From Ziziphus jujuba (Eukaryota > Streptophyta > Magnoliopsida > Rosales > Rhamnaceae), in NCBI RefSeq assembly GCF_031755915.1, contig NC_083388.1, positions 29,301,001 to 29,365,000 on the forward strand: 64,000 nt of DNA, in the 5' to 3' direction. The notes below the pieces were generated by a model. That model had not been told where the DNA came from. It made no database searches and was given only the letters and a program-made list of their open reading frames with translations. The translations under genes were made by a program, and so were the position numbers. Positions 44,845 to 56,682 of this stretch are shown here, one piece after another. The first letter of the stretch is position 1. Each line of letters starts with the position of its first letter.

Positions 44845-46130
44845 GATGTTAAATAGCAATATTTCACAAGGCAGTGTTAAAAATATAGTAGTATGTGGTA
44901 CTTTGGGTCCTTCTATCCCATCAGATGTGTGCCATGATATTATGCTAGGTGATCGAAATTTGAAACTCACTTTTGATGAGGTGATTAATGAATTTGCCCA
45001 TTTACCTATATCATCATATGATATTGGATATGTTAATGATGTAGAAGAGGCATTTATTGCATGGTCTAGACATCATGTTGTACCGTTTGATGCAACTGTA
45101 TATGATAATTTATATGCCTGTGTGAATAATAATTTTTTTTTCTTGTTATACTAGCATTTTATTGGTTGATATTTGCAGGCAAGTTTGAAGAAAAAACATG
45201 TTGAGGATGATCAGTGTGGTGATGGTGATGCCTTATCAATAGTTAGCCCACCAATCTGTGAGTTGTTACATCAAATCGAGGATGTCGAGAGCGATTATTT
45301 ATGGACATTTCATATGATTGAAGGAACCCTGGGATATAAACAAGATTTATGCATATCAAAGAATGATATAACTGAGTTTTATTATATGCATGAATTATTT
45401 TCTGAATGCATTTTTTTTTTCAAAAGGTAACTTAAATTTATATGTGTTTATCTCTAATTATTCAATTCAATTAATTATAATTATCATTATAAAAAAATAT
45501 ATTTACTTCTAATTTGATTATGCAGGTACTTATATAATGGACTGATGGATACACAAGCTGAAGAGAATTATTGTTTTATTTATCCCGCTATCGTTGCAAC
45601 AATTGGTCATGCAAATCCTTATGAAAGAATGATTAATATATTTAGTAAATGACAACATGCAAGACAATGTCATCTATGGTTCTTTCCATACTATGCAAGG
45701 TATGTTGTGTTAAGTTATAGTATATTCTGTTACATAATTAATTTAACCAAGTGACATATTAACTAATAATTTATAGGTATTTTTAGTAATCATTAGATGT
45801 TAGGTGTTGTTGATCTTTACTGAGCGATAGTATGGTTTTATGCTTCATTAAAAAATCATATTAATAAAGATTTTAGATCTTGCTCGATGAGTAAGTTAAT
45901 TACCAAATGTGGTTATTATATCATGATGATAATTATTTACTTTATACTAATTAATATTTATTTACTTTGTATATATTTTAATAATTTTTAAACATAATTT
46001 TTTCATATGCAATATGAAGGGTATAACTTGGTCACAAGATGACATCTACCAATTTAGAGCTGAATGGGCATCGATTATGATCTCAAACCTTTCATCTCAA
46101 TGAGTATAATAGTTTAATTGCTTTTATTTG
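44845..46130 (+). pseudogene. CACTA second gene, Ulp1-like C-terminal part in several exons
   Basis: Exon-like segments with AG acceptors and GT donors: 44845-45154 (LTFDEVINEFAHLPISSYDI, WSRHHVVPFDA), 45179-45426 (SPPICELLHQIEDVESDYL, IEGTLGYKQDLCISKNDITE; donor CAAAAG/GTAAC), 45526-45702 (RYLYNGLMDTQAEENYCF, ANPYERMINIFSK then TGA) and 46018-46102 (ITWSQDDIYQFRAEWASIMI). The layout resembles the Ulp1-type cysteine protease-like proteins encoded by plant CACTA elements. Catalytic His/Asp/Cys cannot be identified, and the region between 45702 and 46018 is degraded. Confidence 0.55.
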
Positions 46131-46319
46131 TACATAACTATATAAAATAGTTGATCAAATAGCAAAATTATTTTATGAATTAATATTTAATTTATTTAAA
46201 ATAAGTGTTTATTATGCAAATATTTATTTGAATTTTGTTATCTATTAATTATTTTATATGAAGCTAGCTATTAAACAATTCTAGTTGGGCAAAATTAAAA
46301 ACAAAATTCAAATTCAAAA

Positions 46320-47040
46320 AAAAAAAGACGATGCTTTTTTTTAAAAAAAGCCACTCTATAATAAAAGGAAAAGCATCACTAAATACATGCCAAAAGCTTT
46401 GCTAGATATGACAACAGGCGACGCTCTAGATAAGGAAATACACGACACTTTTTTTGGTAAAATGTGTTGGTTAGATGTTGAAATAGGAGACATTTTTTCA
46501 AAAGCGTTGCTAGACGTGGGAACATACAATGCTTTTTTCAAAAAAATGTCACTAGATGTGGGAGAATAGGCTACACTTTTTTAAAAAAGCATCGCCATTT
46601 ATAATAACAGGCGATGCTTTTTTAAAATGCAGCGCTATATATAATATTAGGTGATGCTTTAAAAAAAAAAAAAAGTGTCGCTAGATATTAAATAAGGCAA
46701 TGCTTTTCTTAAGAAAAAGAGTCATTAAATACCAAAATATGGTGATGCTTTTGTAAAGCAAAAGCATTGTTAGATACTAAATTAGACGAAGCTTTTTTAA
46801 GAAAAACCATTGCTAGATACCAAATCAGGCGAGAGCATCGCTAGATACATAATCAGGTGATGCTTTTCTTAAAAAAGGCCTCGGTAGATAAATAATCAAA
46901 CAGCACTTTTTTAATAAAAAAGAGTCATTAGATTCATAATCAGGAGATGCTTTGTTAAGTGTCAGCCTTGTTTTAATAATTTTAACGACACCATATTAGG
47001 CGACGCTTGGTTAAGCATCGACTTTTATTTTACACGATGA
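46320..47040. repeat. Subterminal repeat block of the CACTA element
   Basis: Many degenerate copies, in both orientations and roughly every 45-65 bp, of a motif like GCGATGCTTTTTT / AAAAAAGCGTCGCTAGATA (for example near 46328, 46418, 46500, 46588, 46608, 46675, 46855, 47000). CACTA elements typically carry such subterminal arrays as transposase-binding sites. Short ORFs here are by-products of the repeats. Confidence 0.75.
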
Positions 47041-47060
47041 ATTAATTGCTTTGCCTATTA

Positions 47061-47083
47061 TTGTTTTTTTTTTTTCTATAGTG
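47061..47083 (+). repeat. 3' terminus of the CACTA element
   Basis: A T-run followed by CTATAGTG, i.e. CACTATAGAAAAAA when read inward: the conserved CACTA terminal motif. It is followed by ATA, a possible 3-bp target-site copy; the other end is outside the window. Confidence 0.75.
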
Positions 47084-48260
47084 ATATCAATTATATACAT
47101 ATGTATCTCGGTTTAGCAACTATAAATTATACATCTTTATTATTCAACAAGAAAAAAATGATCTATACCTCTTTGTTAATAAAGAACCAATTATAAAAAA
47201 ATTGTACAGAAGATATATTTCATCTTTTGATATATTTTTTTGTTTTCATCTCTAAAATCAGACACAGTACTTTTCGAAGTGATTGTTGCATGGTTAAATA
47301 ATTTAATTACTTTGCATAGGTTATTAGATAGTTGCATCGACAAATTAGCTATTAAAATATTATACTAAGATTAATTAAAATGAAAAACAAATTTACTCTA
47401 GAGCACTGCGTACTCTTTGGTACTTCTCTTATGTTTATTATGAGCAACTTAATTTCCAATTTGTATTTGACGTCATGGTGCATGACATCAGCAACATGGA
47501 AAAAAAAATTCATACACATGCCATTAAATTATTGAGTGTTAGAGGAGCAATGGAGTGCACTCATGTGAGGTGCCATGAGGTTCCGTGATTGGTATCCAAG
47601 AAAGTATGTTACAATTTTCTTCCATCTCTTACTATGTTTGTTTTAATTATTTAGAGTAACTTCTCTCTTTGTTTTAGTGTTTCAAATATATAACTTTTGA
47701 GTATAATTATAAATGGTTAATTGAATCAATATAATTTGATATTTCACATTGTTTTAAAACAAAAAAATATATGTACTATGAATAAGAATGTACTAGAATA
47801 ACATCTTTCTTAATAAAATATCAATTCTCATCTAAATAGAAAAAACTGACTAGGAAATAAATAGAGTTTACATGAAGGTAATAATATATATCTTGAATTC
47901 ATCCTGAAAAATTAAACCAATTTATTAAAAATATGGTCTATTAAAAAGTGTGAATGGGCAAACAAAATACTTCTACTTATAAAACCGTTACATGGTCATC
48001 GTGGTACGATATGGTTAATAAGTTAACGTCACATTGATTTACATCATTCTATTCAAATTTTGAATATTTGCATAATGTATGCATTCCCATTATGATTATG
48101 ATCGTGTCGATTCTAACAGTTTTTATCGTGATTTATCCCATTTTTTTTAATTTTGACCAAGTTTAATACGGGTTGACCAGGTGAGGGGTTTGGAATTGAC
48201 TTTTTATTGATATGAGTTTGGGCTTTAACTTTTATACTGCTGCGAAAAGCTCTTCAATAC
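47084..48260. other. AT-rich intergenic DNA, nothing recognised
   Basis: No coding, RNA or clear repeat signal seen. A few direct and inverted A/T-rich words only. Confidence 0.5.
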
Positions 48261-51200
48261 AAGTACATTGTAACACCCCACATAAGTTTATGTAGAAAGT
48301 TTTGATTTTTGATTAAATTTAACCATTTGATCGATATAGATACTAGAGTTGACTTTTTATTCTTAGAAGTTATAGCTTTAACTTGTGTACCAATATACAA
48401 TACATGATGTGAGTTCAAATTTGCGATCCTCATGCCTTAAGCTTCATTTTGGTATATAAGTTGTAATTTTAGACTAAGGTTTGTGTATTTCTCCTATGTG
48501 AGCTATATGTTTATTACCTGGTAAAAAAAATAGTATTTTAAATATACTTAGATTCTCGATATTACTTTAGAAACTCGGATAAATCATAGGACGGATCCTG
48601 TGGAAGATCTAGAGTAATTCAAAAACTATTGGTTTGTGATATATTTTCAATATTTTTGTGTTATATATATTAATCTATATAAATTCTTGGTTTGACAGGT
48701 ATATATATATACACATATATTTGTTCATGTTTATTTCTAAATTTTTATCAGACAGTTTAATATGTTTAAAAATAATTAATTCAAGTTATTGAAATGTCGA
48801 TTTGAGATTTGGAAATCTATAAATTTTATTTAAAGATTTTGTTCATTTATTTATTAGTCTTATTTGACAAATCTTACTATTGATGAGAAACATGTTAATG
48901 TTTATTTTCGGACACAGTTTATAAATGGATTTGCTAAAAGGTTAGTATGTTTGTACTTCTTCTAACATGCATCATATAGTACTAGTGTTCCCTATTCTTG
49001 TTATCATTAATTAGGGCGCATGTATATTTAGCAATCATATGGGAGCTAAGATGAAAAAGAATAGGTAAGTACTTTATGATGTGAGTATTAGCCTCTCTCC
49101 ACTTAGTTGTAGGATAGGAGGTTATTAATATTGATGCCTTTGGAATGCCAAAGGGTTGATTGCATATGTCTCTTCTCCTTCCTTTTTATCAGGTGGTATT
49201 TAGGATATCAAACATCCACCTGGCAACATTTAGAATATAATATGGTGCATCAGGTGTACATATGGTATTTTATGTATTTTAAATGTTCCAACATGGATTT
49301 AAATTGTTTATTGGTTTATTTATTTAATTTAATTTAAGCATTTTTTAATTATGTTATTTCATTTTAATTATTGGTGAATATGATTATTTATGAGATATTT
49401 ATTTAAATGCTATTTTATCTTATTTTATTTTCCATAAAAATATTTTACAAATGCGGATATAAAAATTATCTGTTTTTATGAAAATATTTTTTAAATAGAA
49501 GAACTTTTCAAAATGGGTGGACTAGCAGGGGTTTTGAGAGAAAAACTGTTTTTTGAATATTTATTTTATTTTCTTATCTTATTATTATTATAATTGCTTT
49601 TATTTCTTTTTATTAATATTCCTATTATTTATTACTATTATTATTATTATTTATACTGTTAATATTAGAATGATACCATTTACTTGGATAATTAGCATCT
49701 CATTTGTTTTCTTCATTTTAGAAACATGTTCTCCTAGGTCCAGGTAGATAGCCGATTGACCGTACGAGCTGCGTAACCCATTCGACTTCGATGCTCTTTC
49801 AGTTATATCATGCAGTCTTTCGTATCTCATACTGTTATTATTTTATTAGTATTATTTTCCTTTTATTTATTTATTTTGTTGGTTAACATTTATTGGAGTA
49901 CTAAACTTTATGGAAAATTGTAGTAAATTGAAGAAATAAAGTGAATGTATATTCAGAAGTGTGTCTTTTGTGTAGAGAAAATTTTAAGAAAATCCATATC
50001 TCAAGGAAAATGCTGCTGAACTTTTTGTAGAATTTTTTATAGTGTTTTCCCAAGTTGAGACCATCCTAGGGTTCTAGTAAGGAATTATGGAAGGGGTTTT
50101 AGCATTCATAGATAAGCAACACACTTTATTTGGAGTTATGGATAATAAGTTGTGTCTGTAACGTTTCATGATTTGTTTTAGCCGTATTGGTCCCACAGGT
50201 AGCATTTGCTTCAAAAAAGACAAAAAGATAAATTAAAAATGTCTTCTAACCAGGCCATGTGTCAAAATTTCAGTGATTGACCAGCCAGGTTGTCCAAACT
50301 ACACCCTGACAGGTGTTAAATTTGGGTTTGCTATAACTAGTGTTGTTCAAATAACACCTATGTTGTTTGAACAACTCCCTACTGATCGAGTTAAATCCCA
50401 GTTTGGCTGAGAAAAGAAATGGAGAAAGAATGGTGTCAGATAAGACCCATTTTTTTCACTAAGGAAATAACCATCTGTCGGCCACATTTACCACCTCATT
50501 ACTTGCATCACCTCGTTGCCTTTATGAAACCTAACCTCTCCACCAAATCTGATGCTAGGAGGCTCATCGATGCACCGAAATCAACATCCAACTTCAACAA
50601 CCATGTCTTGATCCAATTGTTGAATTCAGATCACTTCCAGGTCAAGGGGATACTCTCTTCCATAATTTTCAAACTTCTTGAACATGATTCTAACCTCCTT
50701 TTAGCTTGAACCAAGCATGTATGATTGATAGAGTGAAACACACTTTGGCGGTGACTTTTAAGTGAGGAATCCATTCACCACCAACCATCTATGGGCAAGG
50801 TAAATTCAGAAATGAAATACCCATTCCTTTAGCTTCAATTTGGTGTAAAATTTTTAAATTTTGGTTGAGTATTGAGTATAAACAAAATGGGGAAACTTTA
50901 GGATAATACTTGGTAAAATTTGGCCCATAATGTAAAATTAGTTTGTATTTTGTGATGCATATAAGCTTCTAATGGTCATGGAAAATTAGTTGAAGGTCTA
51001 ATTTCATTATAATACCAAATGCAAGAAAAACTCCAATTTTAGACACCAGATAAGATGGGTTTATACAAATTCTTCAAGGGACTGTGTGCATATTTATATA
51101 TACATATAAAGAAAATGTATCTAAGTATTTAAGTAGGTTATGGTTAGTCATGATGTTATCAGAGTTAGCGTAATATTGTTCAATCTAAAGTATTGTTTCC

Positions 51201-51910
51201 ATATATGCATCTTCAATGTAATTTAGTTTATTATAAGTTGTCTCACAATTTATCGGTTACTAACTATACGTTTTAGGATCTGAGATCCAAGTTATCTTTA
51301 TCTCTCATTATTATTATTATTATTATTATTATATTTCTATTTATATATATGTGATTGGTATATTCATGAAATGCTGTAAAAAATTGTGATATTGTTGTAA
51401 GTGAAAACTTGGGAAAAGATAAGGCCATCTTGGGGTTTAGGTAGTAAGTTCGAGAAGGGATCCTGATACATGTAAAGGTATTTTTGGTTTATTATTTATT
51501 ACTTATATTTGTATTCCTATGCTATTGTTATCGAAGTCCTACAAATTTGTGAAAATTTGTAGCAAGGTAGGGAGCAAACATTTGGAAGAGTGTAATTTAC
51601 AAGGAAGATGCTGCTGGATTTTCTGTAAAATTTTTGGTGGGATTTCTTTTAGTCAACTCTGTGAGGGTCTTGGCAGTTTGGTTGGAAGTAATGTTTTATG
51701 ATTATTATTAGATTTATGTGGTTTTAAGATGCACTATATAATGCTAGTGTTATGTCTAATTGTTATCATTAATTAGCCTGCAGATACTAATTAACCATCT
51801 TATTGGAGCTAAGGTGAGAGATAGTAGACAGGTATTTTACGAGGTGAGCATTAGTCACCATTTCCTTAGTCGTAGGATGGTAGGTTGTTAGTATAGGTGC
51901 CTTTGGGATG
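48261..51910. repeat. Diverged LTR-like repeats, unclassified (two partial copies)
   Basis: A word typical of plant LTR starts, TGTAACACCCC, occurs at 48270. Two related stretches are visible: 48990-49150 (GGGAGCTAAG…ATGATGTGAGTATTAG…TAGTTGTAGGATAGGAGG…TGCCTTTGGAATGC) and 51760-51910 (TGGAGCTAAG…ACGAGGTGAGCATTAG…TAGTCGTAGGATGG…GTGCCTTTGGGATGC). Further pairs are 49990-50100 with 51405-51460 and 51600-51640 (GATGCTGCTG…TTTTTGTAGAATTT type). 49550-49800 also resembles 55950-56215 in the spacer of the large inverted repeat. Domain content is absent, so the family is unknown. Confidence 0.45.
50419..50709 (+). CDS. Unrecognised 96-codon ORF
   Basis: Open frame encoding a short basic protein (MEKEWCQIRPIFFTKEI…) with no motif I recognise. 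It lies between diverged repeats and is probably a chance ORF or a retroelement internal fragment; no flanking signals support a gene. Confidence 0.15.
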   Translation: MEKEWCQIRPIFFTKEITICRPHLPPHYLHHLVAFMKPNLSTKSDARRLIDAPKSTSNFNNHVLIQLLNSDHFQVKGILSSIIFKLLEHDSNLLLA

Positions 51911-52254
51911 CAATGGCTTCTGCTGCAGCTGAACTCGCTTGGATATCATACTTGCTACAAGAGATAGGAATCTCTTATGGTAAACCGATCAAACCATCTT
52001 GTGACAACACTAGTGCTCTTTATCTTACCATTAATCCAGTCTTTCATAATAGAACAAAACTCATCCAGCTAGACTATCATTTTATTCAGGAGAAAGTTAC
52101 ATCTGGGGATACAAACACACAGTACTCACCATCTACTCACCAAGTTGCAGATCTGTTCACAAAACCCCTCAGTTGTTTTCAATTTGTTCATTTTCAAAGC
52201 AAATTGGGAGTTCACAACCTTCCACTTGCCAGTTTGAGAAGGATGATAAGCTAG
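51911..52254 (+). pseudogene. Copia RNase H C-terminal fragment
   Basis: Encodes MASAAAELAWISYLLQEIGI, then CDNTSALYLTINPVFHNRTK, LDYHFIQEKV and the characteristic STHQVADLFTKPLS, ending near KLGVHN. This is the C-terminal RNase H region of Ty1/copia pol, open through the fragment, but everything upstream is missing: it begins abruptly after the TTTGGGATGC end of an LTR-like repeat. The Asp in CDN is a catalytic residue. No LTR was recognised after it. Confidence 0.85.
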
Positions 52255-52914
52255 ATGTGCATGTCCTAAAGACATGTCAATGTATAGCCATGTCATCATA
52301 TAACAAAGACTAGCAAGAGTTTGTTTTAGATAGTGTGATTCATCAAAACATTTTTTTATCAAAATAATTTTCAAAAGGAAAAAATAGATAAATAAATTGT
52401 TCTTCATTATTATTATTTTTCTAAGGAGGAAAATATATAAACATATCATCAATTAATTGAGATTTAGATAAAAACAATTGAAGAATAATTTTTAGGTTGA
52501 ATGACTATTAAGTAAATATTTATGCCACATAGAATAGAAGCTTTTCCAACCTTCATATCACATATAGATAATAATTCACATACCTATTGGAGATGGCTAC
52601 CTAGTTGATGCAGTCATAATTGACATGTATGTATGTATGGTGTGGAATAATGCCATTACAGGTTATTATATTGCAACTTTATGTTAATTTTCTCATAAAT
52701 ATGTTATTTTTTACAAATAAAATATTTATCAAATTATATTATCCTTTTATCTTCAAATATTTCTAGAACTAATTCTTTTTTTTTTTTTTGGGGGCAATAA
52801 CTAATTCTTGTTATGTATGTCACGTATGCATGAAATATAGCCAATGATTGTCAAATTAATTCATCACAAATTTAGGATTTATTTCATTTGAATCTTTGAA
52901 GTTTGTAATCATTA
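52255..52914. other. AT-rich intergenic DNA, nothing recognised
   Basis: No coding signal. A near-repeat of CTAATTCTT brackets a T-run and GGGGG at about 52769-52807. Confidence 0.4.
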
Positions 52915-54823
52915 CAATTTAAAACGTGTATCAAACATACTGCAGAAATGAAAAAAAAAAAAAACATAATTTTTTTAAAAACTAAATATCTTCAATTATT
53001 TTTTTTCTCTTTTATGACAACATAAAAAAATGTGTATAAAAGAGATTTTTATTTTATTCTTTTATTCCTTTTCGTATTTGCTATTTTTTATTTTTTAATA
53101 TATTAACTATTATTATCTAATGGTTATATTTTTATCATTTTATATTAAAAATAAATAATTTTAATGTATATTTAGTACCTGTATTTTTTTATTTATAATA
53201 AATATTATACGTATATATAAATTTTACAAACTCCCCAATTACATATTCTTCTGCTAAATTTTTCTCCATAATTTTAAATAAATTAAATGATTTATACACA
53301 TATGTACTATTTATGCTTTTTTGCTATTCTGTATTTTTCCAACTATGAGAGAAAGTTGAAGAAGCTTTTAGAAAAGGTAAACAAAATATAAGAGAATAAG
53401 AAATGAAAATATTTTTATTGTTACTTAAAGAGTCCTTGATCAATGCTCATATACACACTAACGGGCTCTATTTGCAGAGCTTACAAAAGATAAAATATAG
53501 TAGTAGGACTAATTAATGTAGAATATGCAAAAGGAATGTCAAAACTCTCTCTCCCATGGGTAGTGATTGAACGCTTGATTCTCACTTGCACATAACCACG
53601 GAAGTTATCGCTTGATTTCTTGCCTCAATATGACCAATATATAGATGTATATTGGATATGGGTAGAATGCATTTTGGTATTCTAAAGTTTAAGAGTGATG
53701 TAATTTCAACTTTGAACTTTTGATTTGGGTAACTTAAACTTTAAATTTTTAAAACCATTACAAATTGATTCACTTTATAATGGTGGTGTAAAAATTAATG
53801 GTGATGATATTAGTTTGACATAATGCTATGTCACAATTATTTTTCAGAAATAAAAAATAATTTAAAATTTTAAAAAAATTACATTTGTTATTTTTCCATT
53901 TATATTTATGGTTTTTTTTTTAAAAAAAAATTGTGTCCTTCATTAAAGTAAAATACCCAAAATCATAATTAAATATTTTTGATCCTAAAAGTAGACCAAA
54001 ATAAAAATAAAAATTAAATTAAATTTTTGATCTAATAAAAAATAATTTTACTAGAGCAAAAATTAAAAATATTTTTTATGCCCAAACAAAAAAAGGAAAA
54101 TTAGACCAGCGTAAGAAAAACATTAGACCAAATTTTTAAAAGTAAAAATAAATATATATTTTTTAAATTAGACTAAAAAAATAAAGTTGTCTCATTTTCC
54201 TTTTTTCCATCTTCTTATTCTAGAAATTCTTTATGGTACCCTTAAATAAACATCAAAAAAAGAAAAAAAAAAAAGAAAGAAGAAATTTAAAAAAATAAAA
54301 ATAAATTTTTTAAAAAAAAGTTTTTTTTTTTTAAAATTAGACCAAAAAAATAATGTTTTTTCATTTTCCTTTCTTTCATCTTCTTATTCTAAAATTCTTA
54401 AAAGTATCAACATGCAATTTACCTTTAAATAAATATGAAATTTAAAAGAGGGATGAAAATTCTAGATAAATACAATTTTATTAATATTTAGGGAATTTTT
54501 ATCCAGATGGAATTTATCTATCAAGCCTATTAGTTATCTAGAAGCTTATGTTGGTGCCTATCCAAAAGGGGTCCAAGCTTTATTTTTGACACACCTAAAA
54601 ATTTCCACATATATCATCACTTATTTCTCTCAATTTTAGTTCTTCAAGTTCGTAGTTTTAGTTTATTTATTTTTTCATTTGATCCATTTATTTCATAGTC
54701 AAGTTTCTTTTTTAGTGTTTCTATTTTGTCATTAAGATTTTATTTTTATTAAAGTCATTTTATTCTTTTGAAGAATTATAACCCATTTTAGAATTCTCTT
54801 TCATTGTTTGCTTCTGATATAAT

Positions 54824-55538
54824 TGTAACACCTTGTCTCCATAGGCGGATCTGTCACTCTCTATTGATACTATTCCCAATTAGCCAATGCACTAGGCGTA
54901 AGGTTTTTTATTCAGAGTTTCCAGGAGGTCACCATCCTTGGATTATTCTCACATAAGCAAGCTTAACTTCGAATCTCTTTCGAACCCTGAAGCCAACAAC
55001 TTTGAAAAGTTGGTGTTTTGAGAGTGACTATTATTATATTTGAACCATCCTATGTTCCACACTAGATAGCCAACCAATGCCCTGCACCCACCCACACTGA
55101 TCATCATAATCCACCTCCTTTAGGGCCAACGTCCTCATTGGTTCACTTCTGATTTAGGTACAAGTTTTGATACCATTCGTACTCATTAGTACACTTTCAA
55201 TTTGGGTACAGGCTATGATACCATTTGTAGCACCCCGCCTTCACTGGCGGACCTATCACTCTCTGTCAATATTGTTGGCAATTTAGCCATCGCATTTGGT
55301 GTGACATGTTTTGTTCAGAGCTTCCCAAGCGGTCACTCATTCTTGAACTACTCTCGCCTGAGCATGCTTAACTTAAGAATTTTTTGAATTTTGAAGCCAA
55401 CAGCTTGGAAAAGGTCTTAACATTGTGATAGTGATCATATTTACATTTGAACCACCCCCTGTTCAACACCTAGGTGATGTGGGATTAGATATCAGGTAGC
55501 CTACCAGTGCCCCATACCCTATCACATTGGTCATCACA
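54824..55538 (-). mobile_element. Cassandra-like TRIM, left arm (715 bp)
   Basis: Terminal-repeat retrotransposon in miniature with a 5S-rRNA-derived segment in its LTRs. Minus orientation: 5' LTR 55538-55226 (TGTGATGACC…GTGCTACA), degenerate primer-binding site (TGGTATCATAGC, 55223-55212), ~115-bp internal region without coding capacity, and 3' LTR 55108-54824. The 5S-like part of the 5' LTR reads, on plus, GGTCACTCATTCTTGAACTA and CTCTCGCCTGAGCATGCTTAAC, the inverse of the 5S internal control region. No protein is encoded, so it depends on other elements. Confidence 0.75.
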
Positions 55539-55839
55539 CAATTGCCTGATTATTTTATTATTCATTTTATTTTCCTTCGGTTATTTAATTTAAAGATGGC
55601 ATGCCCTGTACATCACAGAGATTGCTTAATATTATCAATGCCAAGACCCAACCAAGAAACCTTTTAGAGCTCCTAAGTGGCCATATCCAAGGAAAGTTCT
55701 ACTAGAGATTCAATAGAACATGCTGGCAGAATCCCCATTACAATACGAACATTCCCAAAAATACAACCTTGCTATTTAAAAAACACTTCAATATAAATAT
55801 ACCAACTCCACAACTTCCACAAATACAATTCCACAATTT

Positions 55840-56378
55840 GGTTTTTATCAAGAATTTTTATAAAATTAATTTTATCCTTTTACACATCGATTTCATATGG
55901 AAAATCGTATTTTGGGTTTTATAATGGGGAATTCAAATCAAGCATTCGTGTGAGTTTTTCCATGAAAAATAAATTTCAAAGGTTGAATTTTAATTTATTA
56001 TATATATATATGGATTATTTATTATTAATTGGGATGTCGCCTTCACATCTGTTTACAAGCAATCTTTTTCTGTTATTATTATTATTATTATTACTATTAA
56101 TGTTATTCACCACTAGGATGTTTATCATCTCACATTTTTCTTATTTCAAAACCTGTCCTCCAGGTTTTGGTTGATAGCTGAGTGTTTCTTATCCCTATCG
56201 TAACACATCTTGCGTTCCCATGCCTTGCAAAGTATTCTTCCCTTTTTGGTCTCTTTTTTTTTCCAATTCTATTGTTCAATATTTCTATTCGGATTAATCT
56301 AATTCTTTACTTTTTACAAATGCTCAAATGATAGTATGGACTTAGGGTGTTTGTGTGATGTGATATCTAAAATGTTGT
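55840..56378. other. Spacer of the large inverted repeat
   Basis: Unique relative to the arms. Contains a TA run near 56005, ATT-trinucleotide repeats near 56075, and CCTGTCCTCCAGG-TTTTGG at about 56152, related to 49720-49760. It forms the loop of any transcript spanning the palindrome. Confidence 0.6.
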
Positions 56379-56682
56379 AAATTGTTGAATTGTATTTATG
56401 GAAGTTGTGGAGTTGGTATATTTATATTGAAGTGTGTTTTAAATAGCAAGGTTGTATTTTTTGGAATGTCCATATTGTAGCGGGATTCCACCAGCATGTG
56501 CCATTGAATCTCTAGTAGAACATTCCCTAGATATGGCCACTTGGGAGTCCTAAAAGTTTTCTTGGTTGGGTTTTGACATTGATAATATCAAGCAATCTCT
56601 GTGATGTACAAGACAGGCCACCTTTAAATTAAATACTAAAATGAAGGAAAATATAATGAATAATAAAATAATCAGGCAATTG

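Larger units (their letters stand above)
37771..47083 (+). mobile_element. CACTA (En/Spm) DNA transposon, 3' part, decayed
   Basis: Remnants of a TNP2-type transposase C-terminal region (DUF4218, DUF4216), a second gene with Transposase_24-like and Ulp1-like parts, a subterminal repeat block, and a 3' terminus reading CTATAGTG (CACTATAG in inverse) at 47083. The 5' terminus is not in the window: element B inserted at 37770, so the left part of the CACTA should lie left of the window. Left limit is inferred. Interrupted by element D. Confidence 0.75.

Noticed and set aside
46356..46569. Small ORFs in the CACTA subterminal region
   Set aside because: Produced by the repeated GCGATGC/AAAAAAGC motif; identical behaviour on both strands.
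46320..47040. CRISPR-like regularly spaced short repeats
   Set aside because: Repeats are degenerate, in both orientations, irregularly spaced and sit next to a CACTA terminus in plant DNA.
55202..55387. Paired ORFs (55202-55387 plus, 56793-57020 minus) encoding similar peptides
   Set aside because: Similar only because they are the same Cassandra LTR in the two arms of the inverted repeat.
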